Made by a program: the position numbers and the translations under genes. Below, one piece after another: positions 15,367 to 22,625 of a stretch of DNA of 64,000 nt. The notes under the pieces were generated by a model. The model was not told the origin of the DNA. It saw only the letters and a program-made list of their open reading frames with translations, and ran no database searches. Position 1 is the stretch's first letter. Every line of letters starts with the position of its first letter. Source of the stretch: CAYMGM01 sp964390005 (lineage in GTDB: Bacteria > Pseudomonadota > Alphaproteobacteria > UBA9219); assembly GCA_964390005.1 (NCBI GenBank), contig CAYMGM010000001.1:186001-250000 (forward strand), read 5' to 3'.

Positions 15367-16146
15367 ATGCTAAAAGGCAAAACAGCGCTTGTAACGGGAT
15401 CCACCAGCGGCATTGGTTTAGGCATTGCGACGGCGTTGGCTCAGGCTGGCGCGAACATTATCATCAATGGTCTTGGCGATCCGGCGGCGATTGAACAAGA
15501 ACGCCAAACCTTGGCCAATTACGGCGTCGAAGCGGCGTACGATCCTGCCGACATGACAAAGCCCGACGAAATTGTCGCCATGATGGATAAGGCTGCGGCG
15601 CGGTTTGGCGCTGTCGATGTTTTGGTCAATTGCGCGGGCATTCAAAAAGTCTCGCCAATTGAAAACTTCCCGCCTGAATCGTGGGACGCGATTATCGCCA
15701 TCGATCTTTCGTCGTCTTTTCACACCATTCGCCGCGCGGTTACGCCGATGCGCGCGAAAAAGTGGGGACGTATCATCAATATTGCGTCGGCGCATGCTTT
15801 GGTGGCCTCGCCCTTTAAAGCGGCTTATGTCGCGGCCAAGCACGGCATTCTGGGCCTGACAAAGACGGTCGCGACCGAAGTCGCGCAAGATGGCATCACC
15901 TGCAACGCTGTTTGCCCCGGTTACGTTCACACGCCTTTGGTCGATAAGCAGATTGCGGATACGGCCAAAGCGCGCGGCATGACGGAAGAAGATGTTGTGA
16001 AAAACGTTCTTTTAGCTGCCCAGTGGACCAAGCAGTTTGTGACGGTCGAACAGGTGGCTGGAACGGTCGTCTTTTTATGTTCGGACGCGGCGGCCAACAT
16101 TACGGGGGCTGCTATTCCGGTCGATGGGGCTTGGACAGCCGCCTAA
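15367..16146 (+). CDS. bdhA: 3-hydroxybutyrate dehydrogenase-like SDR enzyme
   Basis: NAD-dependent short-chain dehydrogenase of 259 residues, predicted to interconvert 3-hydroxybutyrate and acetoacetate in polyhydroxybutyrate turnover. The cofactor motif T-G-S-T-S-G-I-G-L-G-I stands at residue 10, N-C-A-G-I-Q near residue 88, the catalytic Ser in A-S-A-H-A, and Y-V-A-A-K-H-G with the Tyr and Lys. The segment C-P-G-Y-V-H-T-P-L-V-D-K-Q and the Q-W-T-K-Q-F patch are typical of hydroxybutyrate dehydrogenases. GGGAGGG lies upstream of ATG 15367. A terminator follows at 16186. Confidence 0.88.
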   Translation: MLKGKTALVTGSTSGIGLGIATALAQAGANIIINGLGDPAAIEQERQTLANYGVEAAYDPADMTKPDEIVAMMDKAAARFGAVDVLVNCAGIQKVSPIENFPPESWDAIIAIDLSSSFHTIRRAVTPMRAKKWGRIINIASAHALVASPFKAAYVAAKHGILGLTKTVATEVAQDGITCNAVCPGYVHTPLVDKQIADTAKARGMTEEDVVKNVLLAAQWTKQFVTVEQVAGTVVFLCSDAAANITGAAIPVDGAWTAA

Positions 16147-16185
16147 TTCTTGTTTCTTTTGAAAGTAAAAGAAGAAGGTTTATAA

Positions 16186-16226
16186 GCATAACGCAAGGCA
16201 TGGCTGCTTTGCGTTATGCTTTTTAT
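16186..16226 (+). terminator. Rho-independent terminator
   Basis: An 11-bp stem GCATAACGCAA with TTGCGTTATGC, followed by TTTTTATTGTT. It closes the bdhA transcript and lies just before the XRE gene start at 16243. Confidence 0.88.
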
Positions 16227-16242
16227 TGTTTTGAGGCGTTAT

Positions 16243-16947
16243 ATGTCTGTTTCAATGGGGGCTGCGATGACCCCAAGGCAAATCCGCGCGGCGCGCGCGC
16301 TTTTAGACTGGTCGCAAGACGATTTGGCGAATGTTTCAAAAGTTTCAGTCGCCACCATCCGCAAAATTGAAACAGGCGTCATTACGCCGCGCGATCGGAC
16401 GGTCCAACTTATCACTGAAGCTTTGAGCTATGCGGGCATCGTCTTTTCGGGAACGTCGGGCGTTCGGCTTAGAGAAAACGATATTCAAACGCTTGAAGGA
16501 TCTGGCTGCTTTTTGCAGCTTTTGGATATGATGTATCATGCTTTGCGCGACCACGCTGGCGAAGCATTGTATATGAACGCCGATCACGCGCGAACGTCAG
16601 AAGAAGAGAAAACGTCTCTTCTCCGCATGCGAAAAGAAGGCATTCGATTCCGCTATTTGATCGAGGAAGGCAACACGCATATCTTGTGGCCTTTGCATGA
16701 AGTGCGATGGATACCCAAGAAATATTTCCGTTCAACCTTGCAGATCATTTTTGGCAATCGCGTCGCGCATTGCCTTTATACGAATGCGCGTTTGGAGGAA
16801 GTCGCTAAGATCATGATTGTCGATAATGCTTGCCACGCTGAAGCGATGCGCAATGCCTTTCAATTTATGTGGGATAAATGTGCGCCAGCGACGAAAACGA
16901 CAGCGCGGCCTATTCCTCTGCTGTTCGATCAACGCGAACATTTTTAA
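16243..16947 (+). CDS. XRE-family transcriptional regulator with unknown C-terminal domain
   Basis: A 234-residue DNA-binding protein. The N-terminal helix-turn-helix spans about residues 9-65: R-Q-I-R-A-A-R-A-L-L-D-W-S-Q-D-D-L-A, then V-S-V-A-T-I-R-K-I-E. The remaining 160 residues, with E-E-G-N-T-H-I-L-W-P near residue 145, form a domain I do not recognise; it may sense a ligand. The ATG at 16243 has GAGGCG upstream, while the ORF start at 16216 would sit inside the preceding terminator. An inverted repeat TTAAGTT-AA-AACTTAA at 16944-16959, at its stop codon, could be an operator or a chance AT palindrome. Confidence 0.8.
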   Translation: MSVSMGAAMTPRQIRAARALLDWSQDDLANVSKVSVATIRKIETGVITPRDRTVQLITEALSYAGIVFSGTSGVRLRENDIQTLEGSGCFLQLLDMMYHALRDHAGEALYMNADHARTSEEEKTSLLRMRKEGIRFRYLIEEGNTHILWPLHEVRWIPKKYFRSTLQIIFGNRVAHCLYTNARLEEVAKIMIVDNACHAEAMRNAFQFMWDKCAPATKTTARPIPLLFDQREHF

Positions 16948-17147
16948 GTTAAAACTTAAAACCTATTCAGACCCGGATGCGCGGGGCGCATTTGTATGCT
17001 GTTGGCTTGCCCAAAATAGCGGATAAATATACATTTAAGAGCGTTTGTATATATAATAATTGTTTTGTATTGAAGCTCTTCTGATCCCCCTTTTATATAC
17101 CAGCATAAATACTCATCTTTCCAATTACGCTAAAAGGGGAATCGAAA

Positions 17148-17576
17148 ATGTCGCCAGAAGATCCAAATCCAAATGATTATTGCAATACCTTCTGGACAGA
17201 CCGCAACCGTTTCTATGATGAACAAAGTGAACTTTGGCGGAAGCAAGAAGAAGCGCAACGCGCGCGCAATGAACAGGCCAATTCATCTAATGGCGGTGGC
17301 TCGTCCGGCGGATCCGGTGGTGGCGAATGCTTCGTGGCTACGGCCTGTTTTCAAGATGCACAGCACCCGACAGTCGAAGATTTACGGACCTTTCGCGACA
17401 CCGTTCTGGTGCGCTCGACTTTGGGACGTGCCTTTATCGCTTGCTACAACGAGGTTGGTCCTCATATGGCGAAAATCGTTCATCAACATCCCTGCGTTCG
17501 CCCGTCCTTGCAAAAAATGCTGACAGGCTTGGCTCGACGTCTTCTTCCCGCTCGCAACAGAAAGGACCATTGCTGA
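17148..17576 (+). CDS. CFI-box-CTERM-type protein
   Basis: A 142-residue protein of three parts: a hydrophilic N-terminus rich in Asp, Asn, Arg and Gln (1-45), a Gly/Ser linker (46-60), and a C-terminal module with C-F-V-A-T-A-C, then L-R-T-F-R-D-T-V-L, G-R-A-F and a Tyr before G-P-H-M-A. This matches the CFI-box C-terminal module found at the ends of many otherwise unrelated bacterial proteins, whose function is unknown. There is no signal peptide or membrane segment. GGGGAATCGAAA precedes the ATG. The terminator at 17611 follows. AT-rich DNA upstream (16948-17147) probably holds its promoter. Confidence 0.75.
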   Translation: MSPEDPNPNDYCNTFWTDRNRFYDEQSELWRKQEEAQRARNEQANSSNGGGSSGGSGGGECFVATACFQDAQHPTVEDLRTFRDTVLVRSTLGRAFIACYNEVGPHMAKIVHQHPCVRPSLQKMLTGLARRLLPARNRKDHC

Positions 17577-17610
17577 TGATCTAATTGAAAACAGATCCTT
17601 GCTGAAGATT

Positions 17611-17654
17611 AACGGCGGTTGGCGATGTGGGGCTGACCGCCGTTTTCATTTTAG
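17611..17654 (+). terminator. Rho-independent terminator
   Basis: A 9-bp stem AACGGCGGT with ACCGCCGTT, followed by TTCATTTT. It ends the CFI-box gene transcript and overlaps the last codons of the convergent 934-residue gene. Confidence 0.8.
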
Positions 17655-20455
17655 CCTTCGGCTTGTTTGTCGCCGCGATCTTCTTGCAAGGCTTCGACCG
17701 CGCTATCCAAATCTTCGACATGGTCGCTGAGGTTCGCCAGCGCCGCAACAATCTCGTTCATGATCGCCGTTTGTTGGCCCATATCTGGTGTCTTAAAACC
17801 ATCTTGCAGAGCGTCGTTTGGCGTTTCAGGCAGCGCTTTTAGCTTTTTATCCATAACGATGAGGCGCGTCTCAAGCTGATCCTTTTGCTGAACGACCATC
17901 TGCGCGAGTTGATCGTTCATGGCTTCGATCTGGATCATCATTTCGTGCCATTGCTGTTGGATGTCTTCCTTCAATTTGTCTGAAAGAGCCGCCATATCGG
18001 CACTGTCCGTTCCCTCGGGCATAGGACCAAGGGCGGCGAGTTTATCGAGCTTGTCCATAACCTCGGCCCACGGTTTTTGAAGGACAGAGGCCAGCGTATC
18101 GGTTAGCGCCTGCGTATCGATATCGGCGGGCTGCGACTGATCCAGCTTATCGGCGACAGCTTGCCACGCGTCACGCATGTCTTGATGCATCGTCTTCAGC
18201 GCGGCGAGCGTTTCGGCATCGGGCAGGCTGACTTGAGCGCCACCGGTAACCGCGGCGGCATGGCCATAATCGGCGGTCAGGGTGGGGACCATTTGCCCCA
18301 ACTGTCCAGCCACGGTTCCCAACGTGCCCGTCAATTGGCCAAGGATGTTCAAGCGCTGCATAACCTGATCCATCTGGTCGAGCAGCGTTGAAAGTTTGCC
18401 ATAATTTTCGGTTGCGAGTTTTTCGGTGCGGCCAAAGCTGGCGGCGACTTGGCTTTCCATCCGCGCGCCAAGATTATCGAGATTGTCGGCAAGATTGCTG
18501 CGGACCGAGGTGAACTTTTCTTGTTCCATCCGCAACGCCGTCACGATTTGTGCCAAAGCGGCGGTCGTTGCCTGAACCTGCTGCGAGATCACGCCGCCTT
18601 GGGTCGCAATGGTTTCGATGCGACCTTCGACGGTTTGCGCTTGTTGTTCGATTTGCAATTCCAGACGTTGCAGCAAGGCTTGCGCTTTTTCGGTTAGGTT
18701 TTGAATGCTGGCAAAATTGGTCTGGCTGTTTTGCGAGACGCTCGACAAAAGCTGATCGTTATGCGTGCGCAAATCTTGCAACAGGGTGGCAAGCTGGCCG
18801 CCATCGCGGCGGATCTGCCCCAGCGCGTCGCCGATAGATTTTTGCGCGCCGTCAAAGCTGGCCAAAATCGTATCCATCCGCAGGGTCGCCGCCGAAATCT
18901 GATCGGTCAGGTCGCGGTTGCGGTCGGCAATGGCGCGCACGGATTGATCGATTTGCGCGGCGCTGTTTTCGGTGCGTGCCGCCAAGGCTGCCATGTTTTC
19001 TTCGGCATTGACGGTGTTTTTCAAACGCTCTTCGGCGCGGCCCAGAACGCGCTGCAACGTCTGCTCGCCATGCCCCAGCGTTTCGACGGCTTCATTAAAG
19101 CGCGACCGCATCGCATCGCTTGTTTCGGACAAAACATTGTTTGAGGCTTGCAAAATGTTCAACGCGCCAAACAAACGTTCGCTCATTTGGTTGGCGCTTT
19201 CGGCGACTTGCTGGATCATCTGCGTGCTGCGCGTTGCAGCGCCGGAAAGCGTGCTTTCGACACCGTTCAAGCGTTGCAACGTTTGCGTGGCGCGTTCGCT
19301 GGTTGCCGACGTGATGTCGGCCATATCGCGCGCACGATCCTGCAAATAGGGGACAAGTTTGCCGATCTGATCGATCAAGCGTTGTTGCAGATCGTGATTG
19401 TGCTTTGACGCGCTTTCGATGTTGTGTGTCATGTTGCGCAGCGATGTTTCGCTGCTCATGCTGCTTTGCTGAATCTCGCCCAGCGCGGCGTTCAGGCGGC
19501 CCACCAGCGAAATCAGCAAATCTTTCTGCTTGGTCATCGAATCGACCAAACCGCCAGCAATGGCGTGCGTTTTTTGGTGATCTTGCGCGATGCTTGCCGT
19601 CAGCGCTTCGAACAAAGATTTAGCTTTGCCTTCAAACTTCAAACGCATGGGGCCTTGCTCGGTCATGACCGAAATATCGGGCATTTGCCCAAAACGGTAG
19701 CGTGCCCGATCGACCGCGCGCGCGACTTCGCCGACGGTATCCGTCCGGTCTAAGCCCCAAATCGGCGTGTTGAGATCGCCCTTGATCATGTTTTCGATGC
19801 TTTGGGCCAGCGTTTGCAACGGCAAGGTGCGACGACCACGCAAAGCCAAAGCAAAAGCCACCGTTGCCCCCAAGGCCAAGACCAGCCCGCCCCAGGCTGC
19901 CAAGGTCAAAAGCGTACTCCACGACTTAAGGCTTTGCTGCGCTTCCATTTTGTGCTGGTTTGCCGCCAGTTGCAGCTTGGCCTCAAGCATCGGGATGGCG
20001 CTGGCCAGTGGCAAAAGATCGGTTGTGCTGAGCGTATCGGGCGCTTGCTGCGCTTTGTCTTGAACATTCTGGAATAGCGCCAAAATGCCGGTCATATCGT
20101 GCCGAACAGCGGCAGGCGCTTTGTCCGATAAGCGGTGTACAACGTCCGAGGCTGTGTTCAGCGCTTGTTTCATATCGGCAAGCGCTTGCGGGTCCTTATG
20201 GTTGAGATAGGTCTGCGCCGCCCCCAAATAGCCGCCATAGCCCAAAGAGATATCCAAACGATTGTAAGCTTCTTGCGACGGATCAAAGACTTCGCTGGGC
20301 GCGGCGAGCGTGGCTTCGCTTTGATCGAGGCGATATTTGACATACCCCACGCCGCCGATCAGGGCGAGGCTTAAGGCCACAACAAGCGCGATGCCTAAAA
20401 AAGCAAGCGTACGCAAAGACGTAGAGGGGGCAGACGTATCCGAAGAAGCGGGCAT
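17651..20455 (-). CDS. large HAMP and coiled-coil membrane protein, MCP-like without the MCP signalling tip
   Basis: A 934-residue inner-membrane protein. A first membrane helix is at about 17-40, followed by a helical extracytoplasmic domain (41-180), a second helix (about 183-205) and a HAMP-like segment (about 210-260, with D-T-V-G-E-V-A-R-A-V-D-R-A-R). The remaining 670 residues are almost entirely alpha-helical, rich in Gln, Ala, Leu, Asn and Thr, and predict long coiled coils. I cannot find the conserved hairpin motif that binds CheA/CheW (N-A-A-I-E-A-A-R type), so it is not a standard chemoreceptor. It may be a structural or signalling scaffold. The chemotaxis operon begins about 2.2 kb away but reads in the other direction. 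Confidence 0.75.
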   Translation of the reverse strand: MPASSDTSAPSTSLRTLAFLGIALVVALSLALIGGVGYVKYRLDQSEATLAAPSEVFDPSQEAYNRLDISLGYGGYLGAAQTYLNHKDPQALADMKQALNTASDVVHRLSDKAPAAVRHDMTGILALFQNVQDKAQQAPDTLSTTDLLPLASAIPMLEAKLQLAANQHKMEAQQSLKSWSTLLTLAAWGGLVLALGATVAFALALRGRRTLPLQTLAQSIENMIKGDLNTPIWGLDRTDTVGEVARAVDRARYRFGQMPDISVMTEQGPMRLKFEGKAKSLFEALTASIAQDHQKTHAIAGGLVDSMTKQKDLLISLVGRLNAALGEIQQSSMSSETSLRNMTHNIESASKHNHDLQQRLIDQIGKLVPYLQDRARDMADITSATSERATQTLQRLNGVESTLSGAATRSTQMIQQVAESANQMSERLFGALNILQASNNVLSETSDAMRSRFNEAVETLGHGEQTLQRVLGRAEERLKNTVNAEENMAALAARTENSAAQIDQSVRAIADRNRDLTDQISAATLRMDTILASFDGAQKSIGDALGQIRRDGGQLATLLQDLRTHNDQLLSSVSQNSQTNFASIQNLTEKAQALLQRLELQIEQQAQTVEGRIETIATQGGVISQQVQATTAALAQIVTALRMEQEKFTSVRSNLADNLDNLGARMESQVAASFGRTEKLATENYGKLSTLLDQMDQVMQRLNILGQLTGTLGTVAGQLGQMVPTLTADYGHAAAVTGGAQVSLPDAETLAALKTMHQDMRDAWQAVADKLDQSQPADIDTQALTDTLASVLQKPWAEVMDKLDKLAALGPMPEGTDSADMAALSDKLKEDIQQQWHEMMIQIEAMNDQLAQMVVQQKDQLETRLIVMDKKLKALPETPNDALQDGFKTPDMGQQTAIMNEIVAALANLSDHVEDLDSAVEALQEDRGDKQAEG

Positions 20456-20715
20456 GAAAGAAAGCTCACCTTAAAGAAAAAAAGATGACGGCCTAACACC
20501 GGCAGGAAAGTCCGCAGGATTATGCCGAATCACTACCAAAAAGTAAACCAGCGTAACGAAAGGCCTTTTTCAACCTGCCCACAGGCTGTGATGAAAGAAT
20601 CAAAACGCGCCGCCGATGATTTTTCCTATCATATTTTGGTGCGGATCTCACAGGAGATATTCAATTATCTTGTTGCGATTCCAGAATATAACGACAGCGG
20701 TAGGAAATCGTTTCG

Positions 20716-21480
20716 TTACGATGTCGTGAATTGTTCTTGAATAATGCGGTCGCCCAGATGTTGATCTGGATCAAAAAGAAGGGTGAAAGCAGTGGTGCAA
20801 TCCAGCCACAGGCGTGAACGGATCACATCGCGCGTCATCTCGGGGCCCGCTTCCATGCGCACGGGACGCTTGTCCGTTTCAAGCACTTCAATGTCGATGA
20901 CCGAGCTTTGCGGCAAGACGGCATAGGACCAGCGCCTGGGGCGAAAGCCGCAAATGGCCGTCATAACCAGTGTATTGGAATCCAGCGGGACGATGGGGCC
21001 GCCAGCCGAACGGTTATAAGCCGAGCTTCCCGTTGGCGTTGAAACCAAAAGACCGTCGCCACTGAGGTTTGATAAACGTTCAATCCCATCGACAGTAATC
21101 TTAAGCTTGGCCGATTGAGGCGAGTCACGAAGTAAGGCCACTTCATTAATGGCCAAAGCCGTTGAATGCGTGCCGTCTTTTGTCGTCGATTCGACCCGCA
21201 AAGGATGAATGGCAATTTTTTGCGCACGCGCCAAGCGATCGGGCAAGTCCGAGGCCTTATATTCGTTACACAAAAAGCCAACCGAATTGGTCCGGCGCAT
21301 GGCAAAGACGGCCTTGCCGTGATCTAAAACATTATACAGCGTTTTAAGCACCATGCCGTCACCACCGATGGTAACGACATAATCAGCATCGACGATCGCA
21401 CTGTTGCCATAGCGTTTAGAAAGTTCGCGAAGGGAGGCTTGCGCCGCATGGGTTCCAGAAGCAACAAAGGCAATTTTCAT
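20716..21480 (-). CDS. nadK: NAD kinase
   Basis: Makes NADP from NAD with ATP or polyphosphate. The 254-residue protein has the family hallmarks: T-I-G-G-D-G near residue 38 (catalytic Asp), A-I-N-E-V-A near residue 115, and L-S-G-D-G-L-L-V-S-T-P-T-G-S-S-A-Y near residue 138. It is shorter than E. coli NadK, as in many alphaproteobacteria. The ATG at 21480 has AGGAGG just upstream (minus-strand sense is weak; AT-rich context). It stands alone between the long coiled-coil gene and chpT. Its C-terminal codons overlap a small doubtful plus-strand frame. Confidence 0.93.
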   Translation of the reverse strand: MKIAFVASGTHAAQASLRELSKRYGNSAIVDADYVVTIGGDGMVLKTLYNVLDHGKAVFAMRRTNSVGFLCNEYKASDLPDRLARAQKIAIHPLRVESTTKDGTHSTALAINEVALLRDSPQSAKLKITVDGIERLSNLSGDGLLVSTPTGSSAYNRSAGGPIVPLDSNTLVMTAICGFRPRRWSYAVLPQSSVIDIEVLETDKRPVRMEAGPEMTRDVIRSRLWLDCTTAFTLLFDPDQHLGDRIIQEQFTTS

Positions 21481-21533
21481 AGGAGGTTGCCTGTATGTTT
21501 CACAACGTTCAACATGGGATACTGTGATTCCTT

Positions 21534-21569
21534 ATCCAATAGCGCCTAAGGATCCAATAGCGCCTAAGG
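21534..21569. repeat. 18-bp tandem duplication
   Basis: Two exact adjacent copies of ATCCAATAGCGCCTAAGG lie in the space between nadK and chpT. No function is evident. Confidence 0.85.
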
Positions 21570-21686
21570 CTTTCGGGGAAAGGCAGGCGCTTTTCACAGG
21601 CGTTAACAGACCATGGTTTGAAGCGCAAGTCTATAGGCTCGCTTGTTTGTTAAATAATTGATCCTTCATGTCCCTTTATCGCGGCA

Positions 21687-21701
21687 TTAAGGATGAATTA
21701 A
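21687..21701 (+). promoter_or_regulatory. CtrA box upstream of chpT
   Basis: TTAA-GGATGAA-TTAA matches the full CtrA recognition site TTAA-N7-TTAA exactly, followed by C as in the extended consensus. It lies 137 bases before the chpT start, where it could control chpT and, by read-through, the che operon. Confidence 0.65.
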
Positions 21702-21837
21702 CCGTTCTTGCGTCACTGTCAAAAGGGTGAGCCATGCCGATTCCGCCGCGTTTTTGCGTGGTCCCAAAAGGCGGGTCTGCGCCGGTTGCCTTTTTGTAAA
21801 AGGGCGAAGAAAACGCATTATTTCAGAGGTAAAAAAG

Positions 21838-22512
21838 ATGCAGATCGATCTGCGCGTTCTCGAACTTCTTTCCTCCAAAGTCTGCCATGACTTGGTCAGC
21901 CCGGTCAGCGCCATCAACAACGGCGTCGAATTGATCGAGGATATTGGTGGGTCTGTGATCGACGATGCCATCCAATTGATTGCGGCTAGCGGTGCAAATG
22001 CGGCGCGGCGCTTGCGCTTGTTTCGGATTGCTTATGGTCGGGCCGGAAGCGAAGAAAATATTTCGGTCAAAGATGTCCGCAACGTCATCGAGCAATACCT
22101 ATCTGTTGGAAAAGTTTCGATCACTTGGGATGATGCGGCCATGGACGAAGCCTTTACAGGGCACCGCGGCGCGTTGAAAACGCTGATCAACACGGTTGCT
22201 CTGGCGGAAGAGATGTTGCCTTATGGCGGCACGCTGACGCTGCGTCCTTTGGAAGCAGACGATTCGCTGCGGGCTGGGTGCATTTTAGAACTTTCAGGCC
22301 GCGCAGCCCAATTGTCCGAGCCTATGCAAAACGCGCTGGAAGCGACCACACCCGTCGATGCATTGACGCCGCGCACGATTCAGGCCTACATAACTGGAAG
22401 GTTTGCGGCGCACTTTGGTCTGCAAATCGCCTCCCGCCAGTCGGTCGCCGACAAGATGGACTTTGCTCTGACAATCTTGCGCGGCGAATACGATGAGAAC
22501 CACTCTCTCTAA
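21838..22512 (+). CDS. chpT: histidine phosphotransferase ChpT-like
   Basis: Relays phosphoryl groups from the hybrid kinase CckA to CtrA and CpdR. The 224-residue protein has the phosphorylatable His in S-K-V-C-H-D-L-V-S-P (about residue 17) and S-A-I-N-N-G-V-E-L after it, a dimeric helical hairpin, then a degenerate ATPase-like domain lacking the usual nucleotide-binding boxes. This is the ChpT plan. ATG 21838 has AGAGG upstream; an earlier start at 21727 would prepend an Arg-rich leader and is rejected. A perfect CtrA box stands 137 bases upstream, and ctrA lies 7 kb away in the same window. Confidence 0.88.
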   Translation: MQIDLRVLELLSSKVCHDLVSPVSAINNGVELIEDIGGSVIDDAIQLIAASGANAARRLRLFRIAYGRAGSEENISVKDVRNVIEQYLSVGKVSITWDDAAMDEAFTGHRGALKTLINTVALAEEMLPYGGTLTLRPLEADDSLRAGCILELSGRAAQLSEPMQNALEATTPVDALTPRTIQAYITGRFAAHFGLQIASRQSVADKMDFALTILRGEYDENHSL

Positions 22513-22625
22513 GTCTTTTTTAATGTTTCCCACGCATCATCAAATGCCGTAAAACAGACTGATCTTAAGGACCGAATCTCGCCTCTTACGCTCCCTCTTC
22601 AAAGCCCTCGCTAAGGACCAATGCC

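Noticed and set aside
20522..20740. 72-codon plus-strand frame with a GCAGGA site
   Set aside because: It overlaps the nadK end, and the product resembles no family; it may be real but cannot be supported.
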